A stretch of 64,000 nucleotides of DNA, from contig NZ_FOXK01000011.1 of the NCBI RefSeq assembly GCF_900115695.1, forward strand, positions 1-64,000, read 5' to 3'. A program made the position numbers and the translations under genes. Shown here piece after piece: positions 17,238-25,687 of the stretch. How positions within the stretch are numbered: the first letter of the stretch is position 1; each line of letters starts with the position of its first letter. The notes under the pieces were generated by a model, which saw nothing but the letters and a program-made list of their open reading frames with translations, ran no database searches and was not told the DNA's origin. The DNA comes from Ectopseudomonas toyotomiensis (lineage in GTDB: Bacteria > Pseudomonadota > Gammaproteobacteria > Pseudomonadales > Pseudomonadaceae).

Positions 17238-18133
17238 GTTTCGAAGACATCCGCCTGGCGATCCAGGCCTGGGCCAGCGCCGGCTATTTGCCCGAGGCCC
17301 TGGCCTACGGTTTCGTGGTCAACGCCCTGCTCGCCGGCCTGCTGATCGGCCCCGTGCTCGGCGGTCTCGGCACGCTGGTGGTGGTCAAGCGCTTCGCCTT
17401 CTTCTCCGAGGCGGTCGGCCACGCCGCGCTGACCGGCGTGGCGATCGGCATCCTGCTCGGCGAACCCTACACCGGCCCCTACGGCAGCCTGTTCGGCTAC
17501 TGCCTGCTGTTCGGCATCCTGCTCAACTACCTGCGCAACCGCACCGGCCTGGCGCCGGACACCCTGATCGGCGTGTTCCTCTCGGTGTCGCTGGCGGTCG
17601 GCGCCAGCCTGCTGCTGGTGCTCGCCGGCAAGATCAACATCCATATCCTGGAGAACGTGCTGTTCGGCTCGGTGCTGACGGTCAACGCCCAGGACCTCGC
17701 GGTGCTGGCGCTGGTCTCGCTGCTGGTGCTGGGCCTGGCGCTGCCGCTGTACAACCGCATCATGCTGGCCAGCTTCAACCCGCAACTGGCCAGCGTGCGC
17801 GGCGTCGCGGTGAAGCCGCTGGACTACCTGTTCGTGATGCTGGTGTCGCTGGTCACCGTGGCCGCGGTCAAGGTCATCGGCGCCATCCTGGTCGGCGCCC
17901 TGCTGGTGATCCCGGCAGCCGCCGCACGGCTGCTCAGCCAATCGCTGAAGAGCTTCTTCTGGCTGTCGGTCCTGATCGCCACGTGCAGCACCCTGGCCGG
18001 CATCTTCCTGCCGATCGCCCTGGAGCTGCCGGTCCCCTCCGGCGCCGCGATCATCATGATCGCCGGCCTCGCCTTCGCCCTCGCCGCCATCGCCCGCGGC
18101 ACACTGCCTAGCCTGAAAGGGAACCTGGGATGA
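17234..18133 (+). CDS. Metal ABC transporter permease
   Basis: A 299-residue ABC-3 family permease with about eight membrane helices, starting at ATG 17234 inside the end of the ATPase gene. Characteristic segments are FAFFSEAVGHAALTGVAIGI (the cytoplasmic coupling region) and KVIGAILVGALLVIPAAAA, both typical of ZnuB/MntB permeases. It overlaps the next gene by 4 bases. Confidence 0.93.
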   Translation: MSFEDIRLAIQAWASAGYLPEALAYGFVVNALLAGLLIGPVLGGLGTLVVVKRFAFFSEAVGHAALTGVAIGILLGEPYTGPYGSLFGYCLLFGILLNYLRNRTGLAPDTLIGVFLSVSLAVGASLLLVLAGKINIHILENVLFGSVLTVNAQDLAVLALVSLLVLGLALPLYNRIMLASFNPQLASVRGVAVKPLDYLFVMLVSLVTVAAVKVIGAILVGALLVIPAAAARLLSQSLKSFFWLSVLIATCSTLAGIFLPIALELPVPSGAAIIMIAGLAFALAAIARGTLPSLKGNLG

Positions 18134-19017
18134 ACCTGCAACGCCTCAGCCTCGCCCTCGCCGCCTGCGCCCTGCTCGCCGGACCGCTGCACGCCGAAAC
18201 ACAGCCCGTGCGCATTCTCGCCAGCCTGCCGATCACCTACAGTCTCGGCGCCAGCCTGCTCGACGGCAGCGTCGTGCAGCTGCAACGCGCCGCGCCGGCC
18301 AACCTGCCGGCCAGCCGCCAGCTCTCGTATTTCGCCGGCCGCGGCGCGGGTGCACTGGAGAAGGCCGCGCGAGACGCCGACGCGGTGATCGCCCTGCGTT
18401 CGCTGTGGCCGGACGACCCGCTCTACCCGCTGGCGCGGCGCAGCAATATCCGCATCGTCGAAGTCGACGGCGCGCGCCCTGTGGACGGCGCCCTGCCCGG
18501 CATCGCCCTGCGCAGCGACGGCGGTGACGCCCTGGCCAGTCAACCCTGGCTCAACATCAACAACCTGGGGCGCATGGCCGATGTGATCGCCGCCGACCTG
18601 AGCCGCCTGGCACCAGAGGCCAAACCACAGATCGAGGCCAACCTGGCGACGCTCAAGCAGCGCCTGCTCAAGCTCAGCGCCGCCAGCGAAAACCGCCTGG
18701 CCGAACTGGACAACCTCAGCGTGGCCAGCCTGTCGGATCACTTCGACTACCTGATCGACGGCCTCAACCTCGACCTTGTCGAGCTGAGTGTGGCGAAGGA
18801 CGCCGAATGGACCGCCGAAACCCTGGCGCAACTGAGCGCCGATCTGCGGGACAACGACGTCGCTGCCGTGCTTGTCCAGCGCCAGCCGCCAGCCGATCTG
18901 GCCAAGGCGATCAGCGATGGCGGCAGCCGCCTGGTGCTGATCGAAGACAGCCAGGACACCCCCATCGCCGGGCTGGAAACGGCCATCGGCCAGGTGCTGG
19001 ACGCCCTGTCGCCCTGA
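18130..19017 (+). CDS. Second, divergent ZnuA-like binding protein
   Basis: A 295-residue periplasmic protein with a signal peptide ending LHA-E (about 22). The overall ZnuA layout is kept: RILASLPITYSLGASLL, then a helical backbone, then SDHFDYLIDGLNLDLVEL. The NPH and PHxWLS His motifs of the paralogue at 15562 are replaced (for example QPWLNINN), leaving only the SDHFDYL His. It may be a metal-independent partner, a chaperone, or bind a chelate rather than the bare ion. It is the last gene of the eight-gene operon, 32 bases before a REP element. Confidence 0.75.
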   Translation: MNLQRLSLALAACALLAGPLHAETQPVRILASLPITYSLGASLLDGSVVQLQRAAPANLPASRQLSYFAGRGAGALEKAARDADAVIALRSLWPDDPLYPLARRSNIRIVEVDGARPVDGALPGIALRSDGGDALASQPWLNINNLGRMADVIAADLSRLAPEAKPQIEANLATLKQRLLKLSAASENRLAELDNLSVASLSDHFDYLIDGLNLDLVELSVAKDAEWTAETLAQLSADLRDNDVAAVLVQRQPPADLAKAISDGGSRLVLIEDSQDTPIAGLETAIGQVLDALSP

Positions 19018-19048
19018 GCGAAGCTCAGCGCCTCTGCCCGGGGCCTGG

Positions 19049-19110
19049 GTAGCCCGGATGAAATCGGGGAATGCCGACAATGCCGCACCCCGGATTGCAT
19101 CCGGGCTACG
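19049..19110. repeat. REP/BIME-like palindromic repeat
   Basis: Left unit GTAGCCCGGATGAAATCGGG and right unit CGGATTGCATCCGGGCTAC, inverted, same family as 2941-3000 and 53154-53212. It follows the metal-uptake operon and may help end or stabilise its transcript. From 19292 to 19537 I see no gene. Confidence 0.85.
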
Positions 19111-19204
19111 AGAGCGCGCGGCAGCCGCTTGAGCAGCGCCTCATCCGGATCGGACCAGCACCCGAACCTGTTTTCGGCGAGCGCAGCGCGCTTTGTACCG
19201 GCCC

Positions 19205-19291
19205 TTACAGCTCGGTAGCGTCCTCGTCGCCATCCACTGCGCCCTGCTCAAGGGCGCTCAGTTCCAGCAGTTCTTCCTGATAATCATCCAT
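19205..19291 (-). CDS. Small acidic 28-residue ORF
   Basis: ATG at 19291 follows GGGAGA at 8-base spacing, and the frame reads MDDYQEELLELSALEQG and then an acidic tail (GDEDATEL) to TAA. The start is a well-placed ribosome-binding site, the composition is strongly acidic (11 Asp/Glu) and amphipathic, and it lies in a stretch without other genes just downstream of the tRNA operon terminator. It is short enough that standard callers would skip it. Function unknown. Confidence 0.5.
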   Translation of the reverse strand: MDDYQEELLELSALEQGAVDGDEDATEL

Positions 19292-19537
19292 TACTCGACT
19301 CTCCCGCATGAACCGTTCAACGACGAAACAAGCTGCATGTTCATCAGGCTAGAACGGCGGGATGAAGGCAATATGACGAAAAGTCGCGGGCAGGTGAAAT
19401 GGCCATCGACACTCACGAATCACGAAGAACAAGCGCTGCCTGCGCAGGAGAGGCTTTAGCCGCGATGACAAGCATGCAAAGCTCGCCGCCTGAGCACTTG
19501 CCACAGCGAAGCGGATGCACAAACGACGGCCAATAAA

Positions 19538-19567
19538 AAACCCGCTGATCTCGCGATCAGCGGGTTT
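19538..19567 (-). terminator. Terminator of the tRNA operon
   Basis: Perfect 13-bp stem, AAACCCGCTGATC with GATCAGCGGGTTT and a TCGC loop, followed on the minus strand by a TTTTTT run. It lies 6 bases past the last tRNA gene. Confidence 0.92.
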
Positions 19568-19573
19568 CGTATA

Positions 19574-19650
19574 TGGCGCAGCGGACGGGACTCGAACCCG
19601 CGACCCCCGGCGTGACAGGCCGGTATTCTAACCGACTGAACTACCGCTGC
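19574..19650 (-). tRNA. tRNA-Asp (GTC), second copy
   Basis: 77 bases with encoded CCA. Acceptor stem GCAGCGG/CCGCTGC, D-arm, anticodon GTC inside CCTGTCACG, and T-arm GGTTCGAGTCCC are intact. Identical in sequence to the copy at 19758. Confidence 0.97.
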
Positions 19651-19757
19651 GTGTCGGTTGGACTTTCGTCCAGAAAACGTTTGAAGCGTTATTACATCTG
19701 ATGGCGCCTTTGCAGACTTTGCCATCTCAAACCGATGAAACATCGATCTGGAAAATA

Positions 19758-19834
19758 TGGCGCAGCGGACGGGACTCGAACCCGCGACCCCCGGCGTGAC
19801 AGGCCGGTATTCTAACCGACTGAACTACCGCTGC
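19758..19834 (-). tRNA. tRNA-Asp (GTC), first copy
   Basis: 77 bases with encoded CCA, anticodon GTC. It lies between tRNA-Val and the second tRNA-Asp; the 107-base spacer to the second copy carries no gene. Both Asp copies share the flank GTCGGT..GGACTTTCGTCC upstream on the complementary reading, consistent with a tandem duplication. Confidence 0.97.
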
Positions 19835-19869
19835 GCGTCGGTGGACTTTCGTCCTTCTCTCTAAGGCTA

Positions 19870-19945
19870 TGGTGGGTGATGACGGGATCGAACCGCCGAC
19901 CCTCTGCTTGTAAGGCAGATGCTCTCCCGGCTGAGCTAATCACCC
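19870..19945 (-). tRNA. tRNA-Val (TAC)
   Basis: 76 bases with CCA. Acceptor stem GGGTGAT/ATCACCC, anticodon TAC in CCTTACAAG, T-arm GGTTCGATCCC. First gene of the Val-Asp-Asp operon. Confidence 0.96.
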
Positions 19946-19966
19946 ATGTGCCTTAGCGAGGCGCGC

Positions 19967-19995
19967 ACTTTATGCAGGCGGCGATGCTAAGTCAA
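19967..19995 (-). promoter_or_regulatory. Promoter of the tRNA operon
   Basis: Read on the minus strand: -35 TTGACT (19995-19990), 17-base spacer, -10 TAAAGT (19972-19967), then a GC-rich discriminator GCGCGCC, the usual mark of stringently controlled stable-RNA promoters. An A/T-rich UP-element-like stretch precedes the -35. Confidence 0.8.
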
Positions 19996-20041
19996 CACCC
20001 TGCTTGAATTTTTTCTGAAAAAGTCGGGTTCACCGCCCACC

Positions 20042-20515
20042 TCATTCCATCTCTGTGCACAACTCGGCCGCACGCAACAGAGCGGCAGTGAGGCTGTGGC
20101 GCTCCCAATCGGCCAGCGCGGCGAAACGCTGGTTGAATTCCGGCGGCATCAACGACGGTGCCTGCTGAATCAGCTCGCGCCCGGCAACGCTGATCAGCAA
20201 CCACTGGCGACGGCGATCCTGGTCATCGCGCTGACGCTGTAACAGGCCGTGCTCTTCGAGACGATCAAGCAGACCGGAAAGCGTCGCCGCCGTGAGGCTG
20301 ACGCGGCTGCTGAGCACGCTGGCAGTCATGCGCGTCTCGCTGGCCAGCACCTGAAGCACCATCAGCTGCATGGGCGTCAGCCCACCAAAACGTGCCAGAC
20401 GCTTGGCATGCACCTCCCCCGCCTGCTGCAGACGTCGCAGGGCCTGGAACAGGGGCATTTCAAAGGCCATGACAGATGACAAATCTATTTCATCAGGAAC
20501 TTTTTTATCAGTCAT
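20042..20515 (-). CDS. MarR family transcriptional regulator
   Basis: A 157-residue winged-helix regulator, start chosen at 20515 (MTDKKVPDEIDL). LTPMQLMVLQVLASETRMTA is the first half of the DNA-binding domain, TAATLSGLLDRLEEHGLLQR the recognition helix, and RDDQDRRRQWLLI the wing with the typical D-x-R-R motif. It is divergent from asnO, and the pair sits together in other pseudomonads as I recall, so it probably controls the NAGGN osmolyte genes and itself. The ligand is unknown. Confidence 0.9.
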   Translation of the reverse strand: MTDKKVPDEIDLSSVMAFEMPLFQALRRLQQAGEVHAKRLARFGGLTPMQLMVLQVLASETRMTASVLSSRVSLTAATLSGLLDRLEEHGLLQRQRDDQDRRRQWLLISVAGRELIQQAPSLMPPEFNQRFAALADWERHSLTAALLRAAELCTEME

Positions 20516-20533
20516 AAGCACCAATTCATAACA

Positions 20534-20571
20534 ACCAAAACTTTGACATGAAAGCATTATTTTGTTTTGGT
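20534..20571. promoter_or_regulatory. Inverted repeat between marR and asnO genes, candidate operator
   Basis: ACCAAAAC (20534-20541) and GTTTTGGT (20564-20571) are perfect inverted arms around a TTGACA hexamer at 20543-20548 that could be the asnO -35. A repressor bound here would block asnO transcription. No good -10 at ideal spacing is evident. Confidence 0.5.
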
Positions 20572-20623
20572 GTAAAAGGCTCGACCACGAGCCACTCCCC
20601 AACGGCAACACCGGTAAGGAACT

Positions 20624-22393
20624 ATGTGCGGAATAGCTGGAGAACTTCGTTTTGATCGACGCCCCGCGGACCTGGCGGCAGTCGAACGCATCACCCACCA
20701 CCTGGCCCCTCGCGGCCCCGACGCCCACGGTTTTCATAGCCAGGGCCCCATCGCTCTCGGCCATCGCCGGCTGAAGATCATGGACCTGGCCGAAGCCTCG
20801 GGCCAGCCGATGATCGACAGCGATCTCGGTCTGTCCATGGTGTTCAACGGCGCCATCTACAACTACCCCGAGCTACGTGCCGAGTTGGAGGCGCTGGGTT
20901 ATCGCTTCTTCTCCGGCGGTGACACCGAAGTACTGCTCAAGGGCTATCACGCCTGGGGCGAGAAACTGCTACCCAAGCTCAACGGCATGTTTGCCTTCGC
21001 CGTCTGGGAGCGTGACAAGCAAAGCCTGTTCATCGCCCGCGACCGTCTCGGCGTCAAACCCCTGTACCTGTCGCGTACCGGCGAGCGCCTACGCTTCGCC
21101 TCGTCGCTGCCGGCCCTGCTGCAAGGCGGCGATATCGCCAAGACGCTGGATGCCGTCGCTCTCAACCACTATCTGAATTTTCACGCGGTGGTACCGGCGC
21201 CGCGCACCATCCTGGCGGGCGTGGAGAAACTGCCGCCGGCCACCTGGATGCGCATCGACGCCGACGGCAAGATCGAGCAGAAAACCTGGTGGACGCTGCA
21301 ATTCGGCCCGCAAGATGATGAAGCCGGCTACGGCCTGGAAGAGTGGCGCGAGCAGGTGCTCGATACCATGCGCGAAGCCGTGGCGATTCGTCAGCGCGCT
21401 GCCGTGGATGTCGGCGTGTTGCTCTCCGGCGGCGTCGACTCGAGCATGCTGGTCGGCCTGCTGCGCGAAGCCGGCGTGGAAAACCTGCTGACCTTCTCCA
21501 TCGGTTTTCAGGATGCCGGCGGCGAGCGCGGCGACGAGTTCCAGTATTCGGACCTGATAGCCCAACGCTTCGCCACCCGCCACCACCAGCTGCGCATCGG
21601 CGAGCACGAGATTCTCGATCAGTTGCCGCAGGCCTTCCGCGCCATGAGCGAGCCGATGGTCAGCCACGACTGCATCGCCTTCTACCTGCTCTCGCGTGAA
21701 GTCGCCAAGCACTGCAAGGTGGTGCAAAGCGGCCAGGGCGCTGACGAACTGTTCGCCGGCTATCACTGGTACCCGCAGGTCGATGGCGCCAAGGATGCCT
21801 TCGCCGCCTACCGCGCCGCCTTCTTCGACCGCGAGCATGACGAATACGCGGCCTGCGTACAGCCCGCCTGGCTGACCGGCGACATGGCCGGCGAGTTCGT
21901 TCGCGAGCACTTCGCCATGCCCGGTGCCGACGCTGCGGTAGACAAGGCGCTGCGCCTGGACAGCACGGTGATGCTGGTCGATGACCCGGTCAAACGCGTG
22001 GACAACATGACCATGGCCTGGGGCCTCGAAGCGCGCACGCCGTTCCTCGACTATCGCGTGGCCGAACTGTCGGCGCGTATCCCCGCGCAGTTCAAGCTGC
22101 CTGACGGCGGTAAACATGTGCTCAAGGAAGCGGCGCGCAAGGTCATCCCCAGCGAGGTGATCGACCGGCCCAAGGGCTACTTCCCGGTGCCGGGTCTCAA
22201 GCATCTCGAAGGCGCCACCCTGGGTTGGGTGCGCGACCTGCTGCTCGACCCCAGCCAGGATCGCGGCCTGTTCAACCCGACCATGCTCGATCAGTTGCTG
22301 ACCAACCCGCAGAGCCAGCTGACGCCGCTACGCGGGTCCAAGCTGTGGCAACTGGCGGCGCTCAACCTGTGGCTGAGCGAACAGGGCCTGTAA
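20624..22393 (+). CDS. asnO: N-acetylglutaminylglutamine amidotransferase (asparagine synthase family)
   Basis: A 589-residue class II amidotransferase. Cys2 (MCGIAGELRF) is the N-terminal glutaminase nucleophile, RGPDAHG a conserved loop of that domain, and SGGVDSSML (about 270) the ATP pyrophosphatase loop of the synthetase domain. In NAGGN synthesis this enzyme is expected to amidate N-acetylglutaminylglutamine made by the next gene, giving an osmoprotectant dipeptide amide. TAAGGAACT precedes the ATG. The assignment over ordinary AsnB rests on the linked ngg-like and M42 peptidase genes. A hairpin and a half REP follow it. Confidence 0.88.
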   Translation: MCGIAGELRFDRRPADLAAVERITHHLAPRGPDAHGFHSQGPIALGHRRLKIMDLAEASGQPMIDSDLGLSMVFNGAIYNYPELRAELEALGYRFFSGGDTEVLLKGYHAWGEKLLPKLNGMFAFAVWERDKQSLFIARDRLGVKPLYLSRTGERLRFASSLPALLQGGDIAKTLDAVALNHYLNFHAVVPAPRTILAGVEKLPPATWMRIDADGKIEQKTWWTLQFGPQDDEAGYGLEEWREQVLDTMREAVAIRQRAAVDVGVLLSGGVDSSMLVGLLREAGVENLLTFSIGFQDAGGERGDEFQYSDLIAQRFATRHHQLRIGEHEILDQLPQAFRAMSEPMVSHDCIAFYLLSREVAKHCKVVQSGQGADELFAGYHWYPQVDGAKDAFAAYRAAFFDREHDEYAACVQPAWLTGDMAGEFVREHFAMPGADAAVDKALRLDSTVMLVDDPVKRVDNMTMAWGLEARTPFLDYRVAELSARIPAQFKLPDGGKHVLKEAARKVIPSEVIDRPKGYFPVPGLKHLEGATLGWVRDLLLDPSQDRGLFNPTMLDQLLTNPQSQLTPLRGSKLWQLAALNLWLSEQGL

Positions 22394-22400
22394 CTCACGT

Positions 22401-22422
22401 GGAGCGGCCCTCGGGCCGCTCC
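22401..22422. terminator. Strong hairpin after asnO, possible terminator or mRNA-processing site
   Basis: GAGCGGCCC and GGGCCGCTC pair with a 2-base loop. No T-run follows, so it is more likely a partial terminator or stability element than a full stop between asnO and the next osmolyte gene. Confidence 0.45.
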
Positions 22423-22438
22423 TGCAGGATCAATGGTC

Positions 22439-22460
22439 GTAGCCCGGATGCACTCCGGGA
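22439..22460. repeat. Half REP-like unit
   Basis: GTAGCCCGGATGCACTCCGG, one arm of the family seen at 2941, 19049 and 53154. It lies in the asnO to ngg spacer without an obvious intact partner. Confidence 0.65.
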
Positions 22461-22525
22461 TTTGTCGCGACTCAATGACGATCCGGCTCAGACCGGACGT
22501 AGTGAACACGGACAGGGACTATTCC

Positions 22526-24265
22526 ATGCGCTCCACTGCCTTCAATCAACGCCTGCTGCGCGGCCAGACACCCTCCTACGAGCGTCTGCAGGCACGCCTG
22601 GCCGAGGATCACACCAGCCAGCCCAGTCAACCGCAATCCATCCATTGCGGCTGGGGCCGCCTGCTGATCGGCCATACCTACCCCGACGCCACGGCGCTGG
22701 CCGAATCCCTGCTGGGCGAACAGCCCGGCGAACGCGATATCGCGCTTTACGTGGCCGCACCGCATCAGGTGCTGGCCCATGCGCCGCAGCAACTGTTCCT
22801 CGACCCCTCCGACACCCTGCGCCTGTGGTTCACCGACTACCGCCCAGCGCGTCGCAGCTTCCGTGGTTTCCGTATTCGCCGGGCGCAGAACGACGCGGAC
22901 TGGCAGGCGATCAACTGCCTGTACCAGACCCGCGGCATGCTGCCGATCGACCCGGCCAAACTCACCCCCTACAACGAGGGCGGCCCGACCTACTGGCTGG
23001 CCGAGGACGAAGACAGCGGCGCGGTGATCGGCAGCGTCATGGGCCTCAACCACCAGCGCGCCTTCCGTGACCCGGAAAACGGCAGCAGCCTCTGGTGCCT
23101 GGCGGTCGACCCGCAATGCAGCCGCCCAGGCGTCGGCGAGGTGCTGGTCCGTCATCTGATCGAGCACGGCATGAGCCGTGGCCTGAGCTACCTCGACCTG
23201 TCGGTGCTGCACGACAACAAGCAGGCCAAGAAGCTCTACGCCAAGCTCGGCTTCCGCGAACTGCAGACCTTCAGCCTCAAACGCAAGAACGGCATCAACC
23301 AGCCGCTGTTCCTCGGCCCTGGCCCGCAGGCCGAGCTCAACCCCTACGCGCGCATCATCGTCGACGAGGCGCTGCGCCGCGGCATCGAAGTGCAGGTGGA
23401 CGACGCCGAGGCCGGGCTGTTCACCCTCAGCCACGGCGGTCGACGCATCCGTTGCCGCGAATCGCTGTGCGACCTGACCAGCGCCGTGAGCATGACCCTG
23501 TGCCAGGACAAGCGCCTGACTCATCGCGCCCTGTCGCGCGCCGATCTCAGCGTGCCGGCGCAGCGCCTGGCCGGTAGCGCCGAAGACAATGCCACTTTTC
23601 TCGCCGAGCATGGCTCGGTGGTGGTCAAGCCTGTCGACGGCGAACAAGGCCAGGGCGTGGCGGTCGATCTGCGCACGCCGGGCGAAGTGCAGGAAGCCAT
23701 CGAGCGTGCCCGCGTGTTCGACCAGCGCGTGCTGCTGGAGAGTTATCACGAAGGCCACGACCTGCGCGTGCTGGTGATCGGCTACGAGGTAGTGGCCGCG
23801 GCCATCCGCCGCCCGGCCGAAATCATTGGCGATGGCCGCCACAGCATCGGCAAGCTGATCGATGCGCAGAGTCGTCGCCGCCAGGCCGCCACCGGCGGCG
23901 AAAGTCGCATCCCCAAGGACGCCGAAACCCTGCGCACTCTGCACGGTGCCGGCCTCGACTACGACAGCGTGTTGCCCGCCGGTGAGCGACTGGCCGTGCG
24001 CAAGACCGCCAACCTGCACACCGGCGGTACCCTGGAGGATGTAACCGCGATCCTCCATCCGGCCCTGCGTGACGCCGCCATCAAGGCTGCGCGCGCGCTG
24101 GAAATACCCGTGGTCGGCCTCGACCTGCTGGTGCCCGCCGCCGACCAGCCGCATTACGTGTTCATCGAAGCCAACGAACGCGCCGGCCTGGCCAACCACG
24201 AACCGCAGCCAACCGCCGAGCGCTTCGTCGATCTGCTGTTCCCGCTCAGCCAGAGGCCGAGCTGA
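22526..24265 (+). CDS. ngg: N-acetylglutaminylglutamine synthetase (GNAT plus ATP-grasp)
   Basis: A 579-residue bifunctional protein. The start at 22526 (MRSTAFNQRLLRGQTPSYER) is preferred over an open stretch above it. A GNAT acetyltransferase domain spans about 112-250 (RIRRAQNDADWQAINCLYQT, PGVGEVLVRHLIEHG as the acetyl-CoA loop). An ATP-grasp domain of the cyanophycin-synthetase/RimK kind spans about 330-575 (VVVKPVDGEQGQGVAVDL, then FIEANERAGLANHEP as the metal site). Together they should acetylate glutamine and ligate a second glutamine. It acts with asnO. Confidence 0.88.
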   Translation: MRSTAFNQRLLRGQTPSYERLQARLAEDHTSQPSQPQSIHCGWGRLLIGHTYPDATALAESLLGEQPGERDIALYVAAPHQVLAHAPQQLFLDPSDTLRLWFTDYRPARRSFRGFRIRRAQNDADWQAINCLYQTRGMLPIDPAKLTPYNEGGPTYWLAEDEDSGAVIGSVMGLNHQRAFRDPENGSSLWCLAVDPQCSRPGVGEVLVRHLIEHGMSRGLSYLDLSVLHDNKQAKKLYAKLGFRELQTFSLKRKNGINQPLFLGPGPQAELNPYARIIVDEALRRGIEVQVDDAEAGLFTLSHGGRRIRCRESLCDLTSAVSMTLCQDKRLTHRALSRADLSVPAQRLAGSAEDNATFLAEHGSVVVKPVDGEQGQGVAVDLRTPGEVQEAIERARVFDQRVLLESYHEGHDLRVLVIGYEVVAAAIRRPAEIIGDGRHSIGKLIDAQSRRRQAATGGESRIPKDAETLRTLHGAGLDYDSVLPAGERLAVRKTANLHTGGTLEDVTAILHPALRDAAIKAARALEIPVVGLDLLVPAADQPHYVFIEANERAGLANHEPQPTAERFVDLLFPLSQRPS

Positions 24266-24328
24266 CCCTTCTCCCCCGGCCCTTTCCCACATGCGGGAGA
24301 GGGGAAAACCCAACGCCGAGGAGCTTGC

Positions 24329-25528
24329 ATGCAACAACTACCCGAACCCGATCTCGACTACATGCAGAAGGTGCTGCTGGAGATGCTTGCCATCCCCAGC
24401 CCCACCGGTTTCACCGACACTATCGTGCGCTACGTCGCCGAGCGTCTCGAAGAACTGGAAATCCCCTTCGAGCTGACCCGCCGCGGCACCATCCGCGCCA
24501 CCCTGCGCGGGCGTCAGAGTGAGTACGAACGTTTCGACCGTGCCGTTTCCGTGCACCTCGACACCATTGGCGCCATCGTCCGCGAGATCAAGGACAACGG
24601 CCGTCTCGGCCTGGCGCCGGTGGGCTGCTGGTCGAGTCGTTTCGCCGAGGGCAGCCGCGTCAGCCTGTTCACCGACAACGGCGTGATTCGCGGCAGCGTG
24701 CTACCGCTGATGGCCTCGGGGCACGCCTTCAACACCGCCGTCGACACCATGCCGATCAGTTGGGATCACGTCGAACTGCGCCTGGACGCCTACTGCGCCA
24801 CCCGCGCTGATTGCGATTCACTGGGCGTTTGCGTTGGTGATTTCGTCGCCTTCGATCCGCTGCCGGAGTTTTCCGAGAGCGGCCATATCAGCGCCCGTCA
24901 CCTCGACGACAAGGCTGGCGCCGCAGCACTGCTGGCGTCACTCAAGGCAATTCGCGATCAGGGCCTGCAACCGATGATCGACTGCCACCCGCTGTTCACC
25001 ATCACCGAGGAGGTTGGCTCCGGCGCCGCCGCGGCCCTGCCCTGGGATGTCAGTGAGTTCGTCGGCATCGACATCGCTCCGGTCGCGCCAGGCCAGCAGT
25101 CCAGCGAGCACGCCGTCAGCGTGGCCATGCAGGACTCCGGTGGCCCCTATGACTATCACCTGTCACGCCAGTTGCTGCGTCTGGCGGCCGAACAGGAAGT
25201 ACCGGTACGCCGCGACCTGTTTCGCTACTACCACAGCGACGCGCAATCGGCGGTCACCGCCGGCCATGACATTCGCACGGCGCTACTGGCGTTCGGCTGC
25301 GACGCCACTCATGGCTATGAACGCACCCATATCGACAGCCTCAAGGCCTTAAGCCGCCTGCTCACCGCCTACATGATGAGCCCGCCGGTATTTGCCAGTG
25401 ACGCCCAGCCGGCGCAGGGTTCGCTGGAGCGCTTCAGCCATCAGCTGGAGCACGACGCGCAAATGGAAAGCGATACCCGCGTCCCACCTGTGGACAGCCT
25501 GGTCGGGCAACATGATCGGGACGCTTGA
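24329..25528 (+). CDS. Osmoprotectant NAGGN system M42 family peptidase
   Basis: A 399-residue cytosolic metallo-aminopeptidase. Expected dinuclear-zinc ligands are visible: SVHLDTIGAIV (His), LDDKAGAAALLA (bridging Asp), ITEEVGSGAA (catalytic Glu and ligand Glu), GIDIAPVAPGQ (Asp) and GYERTHIDSL (His). In NAGGN loci this peptidase is thought to hydrolyse or recycle the osmolyte dipeptide. AGGAG lies before the ATG, 63 bases after the synthetase. A strong terminator at 25570 closes the unit. Confidence 0.88.
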   Translation: MQQLPEPDLDYMQKVLLEMLAIPSPTGFTDTIVRYVAERLEELEIPFELTRRGTIRATLRGRQSEYERFDRAVSVHLDTIGAIVREIKDNGRLGLAPVGCWSSRFAEGSRVSLFTDNGVIRGSVLPLMASGHAFNTAVDTMPISWDHVELRLDAYCATRADCDSLGVCVGDFVAFDPLPEFSESGHISARHLDDKAGAAALLASLKAIRDQGLQPMIDCHPLFTITEEVGSGAAAALPWDVSEFVGIDIAPVAPGQQSSEHAVSVAMQDSGGPYDYHLSRQLLRLAAEQEVPVRRDLFRYYHSDAQSAVTAGHDIRTALLAFGCDATHGYERTHIDSLKALSRLLTAYMMSPPVFASDAQPAQGSLERFSHQLEHDAQMESDTRVPPVDSLVGQHDRDA

Positions 25529-25569
25529 AGGCTTCGGCGCATAAAGGCAAAGTGACGCAAAAGGACGAC

Positions 25570-25593
25570 AGGGGAGCATCAGCTCCCCTTTTT
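25570..25593 (+). terminator. Terminator of the NAGGN operon
   Basis: AGGGGAGC-ATCA-GCTCCCCT stem-loop followed by TTTTTC. It separates the osmolyte genes from the sensor kinase. Confidence 0.9.
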
Positions 25594-25687
25594 CTGGCCT
25601 GCAGTCAGTGGCCAACCTTCGGGCCGTCGCCAAGCGACGTTGAACATGACCCCCCGGCCATTTCCCATGGCCCTCTGAGGTTCACGG

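Noticed and set aside
19574..19834. A mobile-element insertion at the duplicated tRNA-Asp genes
   Set aside because: The two copies are a plain tandem duplication with a short spacer; no integrase or foreign DNA lies beside them.
22472..24337. An open frame of about 620 codons antisense to the N-acetylglutaminylglutamine synthetase gene
   Set aside because: His/Gln/Val-rich composition typical of a reverse-strand shadow; the opposite strand encodes clear GNAT and ATP-grasp domains.
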